NCBI GenBank assembly: GCA_002427615.1
Contig: DIFH01000068.1
Span: forward strand, 1-11,270
Reading direction: 5' to 3'
Length of the DNA stretch: 11,270 bases
Source of the DNA: Paludibacter sp. UBA5753
Lineage (GTDB): Bacteria; Bacteroidota; Bacteroidia; Bacteroidales; Paludibacteraceae
Positions 1 to 7,459 of this stretch are shown piece after piece; position 1 is the stretch's first letter, and every line of letters begins with the position of its first letter. Position numbers and translations under genes: made by a program. Under the pieces are notes generated by a model. The model made no database searches and was not told where the DNA came from. It was given only the letters and a program-made list of their open reading frames with translations.

Positions 1-46
1 CCATGAATGAATCAACAACAATAACGCCGGAAGATGGGTATTCTTA

Positions 47-615
47 TTTCAATCACGTACAACTAAGCTTATGCACGGCCATGGTAGCACGTCAAAGGTG
101 TCGGATAAGCTATTGAAGCAGGCTATCAGAAATGGCCTGTCCTTCACATCCGATATGGTAAAGATACGCAAATGCAATTTTTATGTAATCATCATTCCTC
201 CGATATGCGTCGTTAATAACGATTCCGATCTGCGTATCCTTTGGGATGCCTGCGAAGTTGTAGGGAAAGTGCTTTCAGGAGGCGATATTGTCGTGTATGA
301 CTTCTGTGGCGGTACCACCATTACGGAGGATGACTGTATTCCTATCATTGAGCAGGTGAGTGGCCTCACCTGCAACTCCGGTTTTTTTGCCGGATACAGT
401 CCCCGGTATGACAATTTCGAAGTGAAGGGGTTTACCACCTGGGGTATTGGGAAATTCACTTCCGGCAGTACCCCTGAGATTACGAAGATAGTGGATGAGG
501 TATATACCGCCGTCTTCGCGCCGGGTATGTAACCACACTTTTTTCCCGGGAAGGTGGAGCAATTCGGAAGTTGGGAAAATACTTCCGGAGGATGATTGCT
601 CGTTTTGTGTCTCAT
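47..615 (+). pseudogene. Decayed internal fragment of a TviB/WbpO-type nucleotide-sugar dehydrogenase
   Basis: An open stretch reads from about 47 to the stop at 530-532. It aligns along its length with the intact dehydrogenase at 1912-3192, from just after the N-terminal Rossmann segment to the middle of the protein. Matching blocks include KLLKQAIRNG against KLLQEAIQNG, CNFYVIIIPP against CNFYIVAVPT, GDIVVYD against GDIVVYE, FFAGYSP, and TSGSTPE. Residual similarity continues past the stop to about 615 (KVEQFGSWEN against KVAEAAKVIEN), so the TAA at 530-532 is an internal nonsense codon. Upstream of about 60 the similarity seems to continue in another frame. Family motifs are lost: the PTP turn, the ESTV block and the SPERINPG block are changed, and both the N-terminal nucleotide-binding motif and the catalytic Cys region are absent. 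It cannot be an active enzyme. I read it as a relic of an older or duplicated dehydrogenase gene; the level of divergence shows it is not a recent copy. Confidence 0.8.
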
Positions 616-730
616 TTTAATGATCATACGACGTGATCGCAGCATTGTGACAAAAACTTAACAGCGCAACAGGAAACATTTTGCGGGATACTGTGTTTAT
701 AGGTGAGCAAAATTGTGGAACCCTGTCGCA

Positions 731-751
731 TATTTCGCATTTAGCGAAATA
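731..751. repeat. 8-bp perfect inverted repeat (hairpin) upstream of the epimerase promoter
   Basis: TATTTCGC and GCGAAATA flank the 5-base loop ATTTA. It lies in the roughly 250 bp without genes between the decayed dehydrogenase and the epimerase, about 30 bp before a promoter-like box. No T-tract follows directly, so a classical intrinsic terminator is not well supported. A protein-binding operator or a simple hairpin is equally possible. Confidence 0.5.
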
Positions 752-779
752 ATAAAGGGCTGATGTAGTTTTTTTATTG

Positions 780-787
780 TAATTTTG
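780..787 (+). promoter_or_regulatory. Putative Bacteroidota -7 promoter box for the epimerase
   Basis: TAATTTTG matches the Bacteroidota -7 consensus TAnnTTTG exactly. It lies 77 bp before the epimerase ATG, which would leave a leader of roughly 70 nt. I see no convincing TTG-type -33 element at the usual 19-21 bp spacing, so the call rests on the -7 match and on its position in the intergenic gap. Confidence 0.45.
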
Positions 788-864
788 TTCAAGTAAAAGA
801 TCAAACTGCCGCGCGTAATCAATATGTGACTGGTAGCCACGAAGTGCGCTTAATTGTGAAATAA

Positions 865-1836
865 ATGAGTAATATATTGGTCACCGGCGGTGCCGGTTTT
901 ATAGGTTCAAACCTGACTGAAGCGTTGTTGGAACGCGGTCATTCAGTAAAAGTTTTAGATAACTTCGTTACAGGTAAAATAGAAAACCTGCTTCCTCTTC
1001 TGGAAAAATATCCCCAAACACTTTCTCTCCAGGTAGGAGATATCCGAAATCCCGACGATTGCCATAAAGCAACCGAAAATATAGAATATGTTTTTCACGA
1101 GGCAGCCCTTGGTTCGGTGCCCCGTTCCATTAAAGACCCGATCACATCCAATGAAGTGAATGTGTCGGGTTTCTTGCAGATGCTGGTCGCCAGTCGCGAT
1201 GCCGGAGTAAAGCGGTTTATCTATGCCGCCAGTTCCTCGACTTATGGCGACAGCAAGTCGCTGCCCAAGGTGGAAGATGTGATTGGCAATCCGTTATCCC
1301 CCTATGCAATCACGAAATATGTAAATGAACTCTATGCCGATGTATTTTCCAGAACGTATGGTATCGAAACCATCGGACTCCGCTATTTCAATGTGTTTGG
1401 GAGGAAACAGGATCCCAACGGGGCCTATGCCGCTGTGATTCCTTTGTTCGTGAAGAAACTGATGGCACATGAGACGCCCGTGATCAATGGCGATGGTGAG
1501 TATAGTCGCGACTTCACCTATATCGACAATGTGATCCAGATGAACCTTTTGGCCATGGATACAGCCAATCCCGAGGCTGTCAATACGGTGTACAATACCG
1601 CTTATGGTGAGCGCACCACCCTCAATCAACTCGTGGGTTATCTGAAAGAATTTCTTTCGGAGTTCGACTCCGAAATTGCCAAAGTGGAGATTTTGCATGG
1701 CCCCAACCGTGCCGGTGATATTCCCCATTCTCTGGCCAATATCGACAAAGCCCGTAATCTACTGGGTTACGATCCGCAATACTCCATGAAGCAGGGGTTG
1801 AAAGAGGCGGTGAAATGGTATTGGGAAAATCTCTGA
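865..1836 (+). CDS. UDP-N-acetylhexosamine 4-epimerase, WbpP/TviC type (SDR family)
   Basis: This 323-residue protein is an extended short-chain dehydrogenase/reductase. The NAD-binding GGAGFIG motif is at residues 8-14, a Ser triplet in AASSSTYGD at 121-129, and the catalytic YxxxK pair at Y147 and K151. Blocks such as ALGSVPRSIKDPITSN, SPYAITKYVNELYADVFS and GLRYFNVFGRKQDPNGAYAA are typical of Pseudomonas WbpP and Salmonella TviC, which invert C4 of UDP-GlcNAc/UDP-GalNAc or their uronic acids. It lacks only the short N-terminal extension of WbpP. The ATG at 865 lies directly before the Rossmann strand, so the start is well placed. The dehydrogenase 75 bp downstream is its usual pathway partner, and together they would supply a UDP-N-acetylhexosaminuronic acid such as UDP-GalNAcA. 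Whether this enzyme acts before or after the oxidation cannot be read from the sequence. Confidence 0.92.
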   Translation: MSNILVTGGAGFIGSNLTEALLERGHSVKVLDNFVTGKIENLLPLLEKYPQTLSLQVGDIRNPDDCHKATENIEYVFHEAALGSVPRSIKDPITSNEVNVSGFLQMLVASRDAGVKRFIYAASSSTYGDSKSLPKVEDVIGNPLSPYAITKYVNELYADVFSRTYGIETIGLRYFNVFGRKQDPNGAYAAVIPLFVKKLMAHETPVINGDGEYSRDFTYIDNVIQMNLLAMDTANPEAVNTVYNTAYGERTTLNQLVGYLKEFLSEFDSEIAKVEILHGPNRAGDIPHSLANIDKARNLLGYDPQYSMKQGLKEAVKWYWENL

Positions 1837-1845
1837 TTTTTACAC

Positions 1846-1893
1846 TGGAACCGCCTGGGGCTCGAACCCAGGACCCCAACTTCAAGAAAGGTG
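1846..1893 (-). pseudogene. 3' half of a tRNA gene (anticodon arm, T arm, acceptor 3' strand)
   Basis: Read on the minus strand, this segment has correct tRNA spacing. There is a T arm with a 5-bp CTGGG/CCCAG stem closing the canonical 7-base loop TTCGAGC, and a 5-base variable region GGGTC. Before that lies an anticodon arm whose stem pairs 4 of 5 around the loop TTCTTGA, giving a possible CTT (Lys) anticodon. The acceptor 3' strand follows (GCGGTTC). The D arm and the 5' acceptor strand are missing: upstream on the minus strand the sequence runs straight into the 5' end of the dehydrogenase gene. It is therefore a fragment and not a working tRNA. tRNA 3' ends are common integration sites, so it may be a footprint of integration or recombination. 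The amino-acid identity is uncertain. Confidence 0.55.
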
Positions 1894-1911
1894 TATTATA
1901 AGATAATTCAA

Positions 1912-3192
1912 ATGGAAGAAAGAAAATCCAATTTTATCCCCCGTATTTGCGTAATCGGGCTCGGATATGTAGGCCTGCCATTGGCCAGGCTGATGAGCAC
2001 ACAATTTCAAACAATAGGTTTCGATTTAAATCAGTCTCGGGTAGATGAGCTGATGAGTGGCCGTGACAGCACGCTGGAAGTAGACAACAAATTATTACAG
2101 GAAGCAATCCAAAATGGGTTTACCTGCACTACCGATATCGAACAGATTCGCAACTGCAATTTCTACATCGTGGCGGTACCTACACCGGTGGATAAAAACA
2201 ACAATCCCGACCTGCGTCCCCTTTGGGGAGCCAGTGAAACGGTGGGAAAGGTGATTTCCAAAGGCGACATCGTGGTGTATGAATCGACCGTATATTCCGG
2301 CGTCACGGAAAACGAGTGCGTGCCCATCGTGGAGCGGGTGAGCGGACTCACCTTCAACCGCGATTTCTTTGCCGGATACAGCCCCGAACGCATCAATCCC
2401 GGCGACAAGGAACATACGGTGGAAAAGATCAAGAAAGTAACTTCCGGCAGTACCCCCGAAGCGGCACGCATCGTGGATACCGTGTATGCCTCGGTCATCA
2501 CCGCCGGCACGCACCCGGCGCCCTCCATCAAGGTGGCCGAAGCAGCCAAAGTCATCGAAAATTCGCAACGCGACATCAACATCGCTTTCGTCAACGAGCT
2601 AGCCAAGATTTTCAACCGCATGGGCATCGACACGCAAGACGTGCTGGCAGCAGCAAGCACCAAATGGAATTTCCTCCCCTTCCAACCAGGACTGGTGGGT
2701 GGACACTGCATCGGCGTCGATCCCTATTACCTGGCGCAATGTGCGCAGCAATACGGTTACAACCCCGAAATTATTCTTGCCGGCCGCCGCATGAACGACG
2801 GCATGGGCGAATACGTGGCCGATCAAGTGGTAAAGCTGATGCTGAAAAAAGGAATTCAAGTACTCCATTCCAAGATCCTGGTACTGGGTTTCACCTTTAA
2901 GGAAAACTGTCCCGATGTACGCAACACCCGCGTCATTGACATAGTGCAAACCCTGCAGGATTACAATGCCGAGGTTATTGTTCACGACCCGTGGGCAAAT
3001 TCCGACGTTGCCCGCCGCGAATATGGGGTGAAAATCGAAAGCGAATTGCCGCAGGAAAAATTTGACGTCGTCATCTTGGCCGCCGCACACAACCAATTCA
3101 AAGAGATTGATCTCGACACCCTCAAAAACGGCCACACCGTAATTTACGACGTCAAAGGCATACTGCAAGGCAACATCGACGGCAAACTGTAA
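1912..3192 (+). CDS. UDP-N-acetyl-D-hexosamine 6-dehydrogenase, TviB/WbpO family
   Basis: The product oxidises C6 of a UDP-N-acetylhexosamine to the uronic acid with two NAD+. The ATG at 1912 gives 426 residues, the usual family length. A GTG at 1891 would add seven codons, but it overlaps the tRNA-like fragment and is less likely. In 1912 numbering, the N-terminal Rossmann motif GLGYVGLPLA is at about 17-26, VPTPVD at 89-94, YESTVYSG at 123-130 and FAGYSPERINPGD at 153-165. The conserved Lys in AEAAKVIENSQRD is near 213, the catalytic Cys in GGHCIGVDPYY is near 266, and the C-terminal GFTFKENCPDVRNT block is present. This gene is GC-rich compared with most genes to its right. It is the functional relative of the decayed fragment at 47-615. 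With the upstream epimerase it probably makes UDP-GalNAcA or UDP-GlcNAcA. The exact sugar is inferred from the family and not proven. Confidence 0.93.
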   Translation: MEERKSNFIPRICVIGLGYVGLPLARLMSTQFQTIGFDLNQSRVDELMSGRDSTLEVDNKLLQEAIQNGFTCTTDIEQIRNCNFYIVAVPTPVDKNNNPDLRPLWGASETVGKVISKGDIVVYESTVYSGVTENECVPIVERVSGLTFNRDFFAGYSPERINPGDKEHTVEKIKKVTSGSTPEAARIVDTVYASVITAGTHPAPSIKVAEAAKVIENSQRDINIAFVNELAKIFNRMGIDTQDVLAAASTKWNFLPFQPGLVGGHCIGVDPYYLAQCAQQYGYNPEIILAGRRMNDGMGEYVADQVVKLMLKKGIQVLHSKILVLGFTFKENCPDVRNTRVIDIVQTLQDYNAEVIVHDPWANSDVARREYGVKIESELPQEKFDVVILAAAHNQFKEIDLDTLKNGHTVIYDVKGILQGNIDGKL

Positions 3193-3289
3193 AAAATATT
3201 TCCATATTAATACAACTAACGACTAATAGCTTTTGAAATATAATTTGGGCTGAAAACGAAATATCAAATTCTTAATATAATTTTCCGAT

Positions 3290-4843
3290 TTGAAAGAAAA
3301 CGCTCCTGAATTTTCTGCATCACAAAACAACAAACGTATAGCCAAAAATACGCTGATGCTGTACTTCCGCATGATACTGACTATGTTAGTATCATTGTAT
3401 ACATCGCGAGTGGTGCTGAATACGCTGGGCGTCGAAGATTTCGGTATTTACAATGTGGTTGGCGGATTTGTTTCCATGTTCGGGTTTCTGAACAGTGCTA
3501 TGGCTTCTGCCACTCAGCGGTTTCTGTCATTTGAAATAGGAAAAGGGGATCGCGACCAATTACGCAATGTTTTCAGTATGAGCGTAAACATACACTTCCT
3601 CATTGCTTTCATCATTTTTATTTTAGCCGAAACAGTCGGTTTGTGGTTTGTCAATACCCAATTGACCATACCTGTCGGCAGAATGGGCGCTGCGCAATGG
3701 ATATATCAATTTTCCATTTTAGCCATGATGGTATATATGGTAAGTGTTCCCTACAACGCAATGATTATTGCACACGAACGCATGAATGTTTTTGCGTGGG
3801 TAAGCATCGCGGAAGTGAGTCTAAAACTATTTATCGTGTTCATGTTGCAATGGTTCGGATTCGATAAGTTAAAATTCTATGCTGTTTTAACGTTCAGTGT
3901 TTCGTTGATTATCCGATTCATCTATGGATTTTATTGCAGCAGACATTTCAAAGAAAGCAAATTCAGATGTTATTGGGATAAACCTTTATTTAAAACATTG
4001 GTTGATTATGCAGGTTGGAACCTTTGGGGCAATATTGCAGGTGTTTTACATGGGCAAGGTGTTAATGTGTTGCTGAACATTTTTTTTGGTCCAGTTGTAA
4101 ATGCCGCTCGAGGAATTGCTTATCAGGTAAGCAGTGCAGTAAACCAATTCGTTGCCAATTTTCAAATGGCGATGAATCCGCAGATCATCAAATCAAACGC
4201 TGTTGATGACTTAAAATATATGCATCAGCTGATTTTTCGAGGAGCCAAATATTCTTTTTTTTTGCTTCTTACCCTGTCTCTGCCCATCTTGCTCGAAACC
4301 GACCAAATACTAAAATTATGGCTTAAAACGGTTCCCGAATATACCGTCATTTTTACACGACTAGTGATTATTAATGTTTTAATCGATTGCATTTCGGGTC
4401 CGTTGATGACCGCTGCACAAGCTTCCGGAAAAATAAAACTTTATCAAAGTGTTGTAGGTGGTTTATTGATTTTAAACCTACCCTTTTCTTACCTGTTTTT
4501 AAAATTAGGATTTCAGCCGCAAGTTACAATCTATATAAGCATCGGCATCTCTATTATAGCATTAACGCTTAGATTATTAATTTTAAAAAATCTTGTAAAA
4601 TTAAAACTTGATAAATTCTTTTATCAGGTAATATTAAAGATAATAGTCGTGAGTTTCACAGCTATTGTTATTCCCTTGCTATTTTATATATTTATGGATA
4701 TATCAATTCATAGATTCATCATCGTTTCATTAACTGCTATGGTCAGTTCTTTAAATGTAATTTTCTTTTTAGGGTTGAGTCCCGATGAAAAAATCTACTT
4801 CATCAATGGATTAAAAAAATTTAAAACAAAAATTATCTCATAA
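3290..4843 (+). CDS. Wzx-type oligosaccharide flippase (polysaccharide biosynthesis membrane protein)
   Basis: This 517-residue, strongly hydrophobic protein has many predicted membrane helices spread along its length, as in the MOP-superfamily Wzx flippases that move undecaprenyl-linked repeat units across the inner membrane. The N-terminus NNKRIAKNTLMLYFRM, then SLYTSRVVLNTLG and DFGIYNVVGG, is typical of this family in Bacteroidota. The start is TTG at 3290: an in-frame TAA at 3278-3280 blocks anything longer, and the first ATG (3356) would remove the conserved N-terminus. Its 3' half becomes markedly AT-rich and the C-terminal helices end in a Lys-rich tail. The nitroreductase-family gene starts 2 bp after the stop, so the two are probably co-transcribed. 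The 97-bp gap to the dehydrogenase gene holds no clear promoter or terminator. The substrate repeat unit cannot be deduced. Confidence 0.9.
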   Translation: MKENAPEFSASQNNKRIAKNTLMLYFRMILTMLVSLYTSRVVLNTLGVEDFGIYNVVGGFVSMFGFLNSAMASATQRFLSFEIGKGDRDQLRNVFSMSVNIHFLIAFIIFILAETVGLWFVNTQLTIPVGRMGAAQWIYQFSILAMMVYMVSVPYNAMIIAHERMNVFAWVSIAEVSLKLFIVFMLQWFGFDKLKFYAVLTFSVSLIIRFIYGFYCSRHFKESKFRCYWDKPLFKTLVDYAGWNLWGNIAGVLHGQGVNVLLNIFFGPVVNAARGIAYQVSSAVNQFVANFQMAMNPQIIKSNAVDDLKYMHQLIFRGAKYSFFLLLTLSLPILLETDQILKLWLKTVPEYTVIFTRLVIINVLIDCISGPLMTAAQASGKIKLYQSVVGGLLILNLPFSYLFLKLGFQPQVTIYISIGISIIALTLRLLILKNLVKLKLDKFFYQVILKIIVVSFTAIVIPLLFYIFMDISIHRFIIVSLTAMVSSLNVIFFLGLSPDEKIYFINGLKKFKTKIIS

Positions 4844-4845
4844 AA

Positions 4846-5859
4846 ATGAATGAAATAAAAACTATTGCAAAAAAATTATTAGACGAAAAAACAGTAGCCA
4901 AAATAAAAGGTTATCGCAATTCCCGTATACTCCGGAAGAATTACATAGAGGATTATAAACTATATAAAAAACATTCTTCTGTATTTAATAAAGACACATT
5001 TAACAAAAAAGAATCCGAGATAACTTTGCTCTATCATTCGATAGAAAAAGGATTTCTTTACGATCCTATAAGATTTCGTTTTGCTGAACATAAAATAAAA
5101 GTACTTATCAAATATCTCAAAAGCATAGATCTTCCCACTGTGAAGAATCGCACTCATATACAAGCAGCAATATTAAATTTATGTATCTATTATGATATTC
5201 ATCAAAAAAATAGAATAGATATTTCTGATTATTTCCCCATAGAAGATTATAATTTTTTGAAAAATAATTTAAAAATATCCGGAGATTCTGTAAAATATCA
5301 TACAAAAGACACATTTTTCAAATCCATTCATTCCGATTTTAAAGAATTTTCTTCTTCAAGAAGCAGTGTCCGAAATTTTATAGGCGAAAAAATTCCTATT
5401 GAAATATTTCAACAAGTAGTTGATTTAGCAAATAATGCTCCATCTGTATGTAATAGACAAAGTGTATCAGTTTATTTATTAGAAAATAAAGAAAAAATAA
5501 ACAGCATTTTAAAAATTCAAGGAGGATTAAAAGGATACGATGAAAAATTATCCCAATTGATTGTATTAACTAGTGATCGCAATTATTTTTATTCCATTGG
5601 AGAAAGGAGTCAATTATTCATCGATGGCGGAATATATTTAATGAATTTATTGTATGCACTGCATTATTGTAAAATAGGTGCCTGCCCGGCACATTGGGGA
5701 ATGACTATTGATGCAGACAAAAAAGTACAAAATATTCTTGGATTAAGGGAATCTGAAAAAATAATCTGTCTTATTGCTGTTGGAATACCTGAAGATAATT
5801 TTACAACTACATTGTCACTAAGAAGGCCAGCAAGTGAAAATCTATACATTATTGATTAA
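4846..5859 (+). CDS. Nitroreductase-family protein with an N-terminal extension, polysaccharide-locus type
   Basis: This 337-residue protein has a C-terminal nitroreductase-like (FMN-dependent) domain from about residue 165 to the end. It shows the SSRSSVRNF block at 169-177 and NNAPSVCNRQS at 196-206, both in the positions that usually contact flavin. Later come DGGIYLMNLLYALHYCKIGACPAHWG at about 260-285 (quoted in part: LLYALHYCKIGACPAHWG) and RRPASENLY near the end. The first 160 residues form an extra domain containing LLYHSIEKGF, seen in nitroreductase-like proteins of surface-polysaccharide loci. It begins 2 bp after the flippase. Its stop codon TAA coincides with the TTAA target duplication of the following insertion sequence; joining the flanks shows the same stop before insertion, so the protein is not truncated. 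The substrate is unknown; a role in redox modification of a sugar or attached group is only an inference from context. The gene is very AT-rich. Confidence 0.82.
   Translation: MNEIKTIAKKLLDEKTVAKIKGYRNSRILRKNYIEDYKLYKKHSSVFNKDTFNKKESEITLLYHSIEKGFLYDPIRFRFAEHKIKVLIKYLKSIDLPTVKNRTHIQAAILNLCIYYDIHQKNRIDISDYFPIEDYNFLKNNLKISGDSVKYHTKDTFFKSIHSDFKEFSSSRSSVRNFIGEKIPIEIFQQVVDLANNAPSVCNRQSVSVYLLENKEKINSILKIQGGLKGYDEKLSQLIVLTSDRNYFYSIGERSQLFIDGGIYLMNLLYALHYCKIGACPAHWGMTIDADKKVQNILGLRESEKIICLIAVGIPEDNFTTTLSLRRPASENLYIID
5856..5859. repeat. TTAA target-site duplication, left copy
   Basis: TTAA lies directly outside the left end of the IS701-like element and recurs directly outside its right end at 7460-7463. 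Its last three bases are the nitroreductase stop codon. TTAA is its own reverse complement, so base identity alone cannot separate a 4-bp duplication from a longer inverted repeat. A duplication gives the simplest pre-insertion gene order. Confidence 0.7.
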
Positions 5860-5879
5860 TTCTACTTTGACACATTATG
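5860..5879 (+). repeat. Left terminal inverted repeat of the IS701-like element
   Basis: The end starts TTCTACTTTGACA and continues with CATTATG. The outer 13 bases match the right end perfectly, and over 20 bases only two differ. Confidence 0.85.
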
Positions 5880-5896
5880 TTTCTAATTAAATTCTA

Positions 5897-5904
5897 TATT
5901 TTTG
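5897..5904 (+). promoter_or_regulatory. Putative -7 box for the transposase gene
   Basis: TATTTTTG fits the Bacteroidota TAnnTTTG consensus. It lies inside the left end of the element, about 80 bp before the probable original start of the transposase frame. No clear -33 element was found. In such AT-rich DNA a chance match is possible. Confidence 0.3.
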
Positions 5905-5982
5905 TTGAAAAATAATGTCTCGAATATTTTTATATATCATTTATATTTAGTAATTTAGCAGCATAATTAAAGCAATTGGCGA

Positions 5983-6113
5983 ATGACAAAATTAATAATA
6001 ATCCGACTGTTGAAGACTCGTTTTTCCAGTAGTATGAGAAACATGCTTACCGGTCGTTCGAGTTTTTAACAGAAGCTCTAACAAACAACAGATATGGAGA
6101 AACACTGTCCCTC
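5983..6113 (+). pseudogene. Disrupted 5' end of the IS701-like transposase gene
   Basis: The transposase frame is open and protein-like upstream of 6114, reading YEKHAYRSFEFLTEALTNN and then RYGETLSLLAGRL into the annotated frame. It is interrupted by TAG at 6030-6032. Before that stop the same frame reads INNNPTVEDSFFQ. The only nearby ATG, at 5983, is in another frame; one extra A in the A-run at about 5988-5990 would put it in frame. The natural N-terminus therefore seems to carry an amber codon (a CAG-to-TAG change would explain it) and probably a one-base deletion. Any protein made today would have to start downstream, for example at the TTG at 6114. Confidence 0.6.
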
Positions 6114-7457
6114 TTGGCGGGCCGGTTAGGTTCGCATCTGTCTGAATATCAACACATATTCAAAAACAAAACCAAATCATTTTTTGCCAAGGCCGAGTTA
6201 TATGTCCATGGATTACTCTTTGAAGAGGAACGGAACTTGGAGAAAATCAGCGAAACAATGAACGGCAACTACTTCCAAATGCAACATTTCATCACCGAAT
6301 CCAATTGGAGCGCCCGCCAGTTGATGGATCAGGTAGCCCTCGAAGTAAGTTCAACGATCCCCCGAAAGAGACTTACGGCACTGGTTATAGACGAAAGCGG
6401 CTGGACAAAAAAAGGGGATAAGAGTGTTGGCGTGGGCAGGCAATACTGTGGCAACGTGGGAAAAGTAGCCAATTGCCAGGTGGCAGTGTTTGCCACATTG
6501 AGCAATGTGGACTACAGTTCCCTGATAGATGCCCGGTTGTACCTTCCCCAGGATTGGTGCGATGATACGCGGCGCTGTGATGAAGCGGGCATTCCGGAAA
6601 ATGAGAGGGTCTTTAAGACCAAGGCGCAACTGGCTTGGGAGATCATCGAGCACCAGTCGGGGCAAGTCGATTTTGATTTTGTCAGCGCAGACGGCTTTTA
6701 CGGGAATGATGCCGAATTGGCCCGCCGTATAAATGAGTCCGGCTACCTGTACATGCTCGACATACATAGCGACCAGACCATATATCTTTCCCGTCCCGAG
6801 CTGTATGTCCCTCCCCGCAAAAGTTCCAGGGGGAGGGCACCTGAAAAACTGAAAGCCACAATACAGGGCATTACCGCGCAGGAATACCTGCAAACCTTGT
6901 CCAATGGCCAATGGAAAGAACTTTCGGTCCCTAATACCTCTAAAGGAGTGCTCACAGGTTTTTACCATTTCGTCAATGTGTGGATTTGGAACAAAGCCGT
7001 CGACCAGGTTGAGCCCCGGCTGCTGGTTATCCGCAAGACCTACACCCCCAAGGGGGGAGAAGAGATTAAATTCTCGTTCACCAATGCCAACTTGGGCCAG
7101 TACACGCCCCGGGGACTGGCTTATATGCAGGCCGAACGTTTTTTCGTGGAGCACAGCATCAAGGAGTCAAAGCAGATTTTGGGACTGGACCAGTTCCAAA
7201 CCCGTAAGTGGAATGCATGGTTACATCAGGCGGCATTGAACTTTCTGGTGTCTTCTTTTATCCTGAAAGAGAAGATCCTCTATAAAGAGGAAATCCCACT
7301 GTTGAGTGCAAAAGATGTCAAAGAACTCATAATATTTCAACTATACAGGCAAATGTCTGACGAACAGATGTATCATAAAATCATCCAGAGACATATCCGA
7401 CGACAAAAGGACATAAATAGAGCCTATCGTTGGCAAGATCCTAATCTGTCAAAGTAG
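6114..7457 (+). CDS. IS701-family-like DDE transposase (5' end damaged)
   Basis: The open frame of 447 residues starts at a TTG and encodes a transposase of the DDE_5/IS701 type. The first catalytic Asp is in VIDESGW (D93), followed by the family block KKGDKSVGVGRQYCGNVGK at about 99-117 and then VANCQVAVF. The second Asp is in SADGFYG (D193). The probable catalytic Glu is in FFVEHSIKESKQ (near E346), followed by LGLDQFQTRKWNAWLHQAAL, the usual C-terminal signature. The catalytic core is thus complete. About 45 N-terminal residues that can be read upstream are cut off by a stop at 6030-6032, so activity is doubtful. The TAG stop at 7455-7457 lies within the right terminal repeat. It sits between two genes of a polysaccharide operon and is likely to be polar on them. 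Confidence 0.85.
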   Translation: MAGRLGSHLSEYQHIFKNKTKSFFAKAELYVHGLLFEEERNLEKISETMNGNYFQMQHFITESNWSARQLMDQVALEVSSTIPRKRLTALVIDESGWTKKGDKSVGVGRQYCGNVGKVANCQVAVFATLSNVDYSSLIDARLYLPQDWCDDTRRCDEAGIPENERVFKTKAQLAWEIIEHQSGQVDFDFVSADGFYGNDAELARRINESGYLYMLDIHSDQTIYLSRPELYVPPRKSSRGRAPEKLKATIQGITAQEYLQTLSNGQWKELSVPNTSKGVLTGFYHFVNVWIWNKAVDQVEPRLLVIRKTYTPKGGEEIKFSFTNANLGQYTPRGLAYMQAERFFVEHSIKESKQILGLDQFQTRKWNAWLHQAALNFLVSSFILKEKILYKEEIPLLSAKDVKELIIFQLYRQMSDEQMYHKIIQRHIRRQKDINRAYRWQDPNLSK

Positions 7458-7459
7458 AA
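7440..7459 (-). repeat. Right terminal inverted repeat of the IS701-like element
   Basis: The reverse complement reads TTCTACTTTGACA followed by GATTAGG. It pairs with the left end at 18 of 20 positions. It contains the transposase stop codon. Confidence 0.85.

Larger units (their letters stand above)
5860..7459 (+). mobile_element. IS701-like insertion sequence, 1600 bp
   Basis: The element has 20-bp terminal inverted repeats matching at 18 positions. It carries one DDE transposase gene filling almost all of it and is flanked on both sides by TTAA. Removing the element and one TTAA joins the nitroreductase stop (TAA) to an ATG one base later, which restores a tight operon junction. The element is much more GC-rich than the genes beside it. 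The family is assigned from the transposase; 4-bp target duplications are what I recall for IS701-type elements. The 3' end of the transposase reading frame lies inside the right terminal repeat. Confidence 0.85.

Noticed and set aside
533..864. Invertible capsule-type promoter segment
   Set aside because: No pair of inverted repeats of the size used by Bacteroides promoter inversion flanks the promoter-like box; only the short hairpin at 731-751 was found.
1891..1911. GTG start giving a seven-residue longer dehydrogenase
   Set aside because: The extra codons overlap the tRNA-like fragment and precede the normal family start; the ATG at 1912 gives the standard length.
2095..2711. Two long minus-strand open frames inside the dehydrogenase gene
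   Set aside because: They are antisense frames of a GC-rich, clearly coding gene and contain no recognisable domain.
6351..7154. 267-residue minus-strand open frame inside the IS701-like element
   Set aside because: It lies antisense to the transposase catalytic core and resembles no family; a by-product of the transposase codon pattern.
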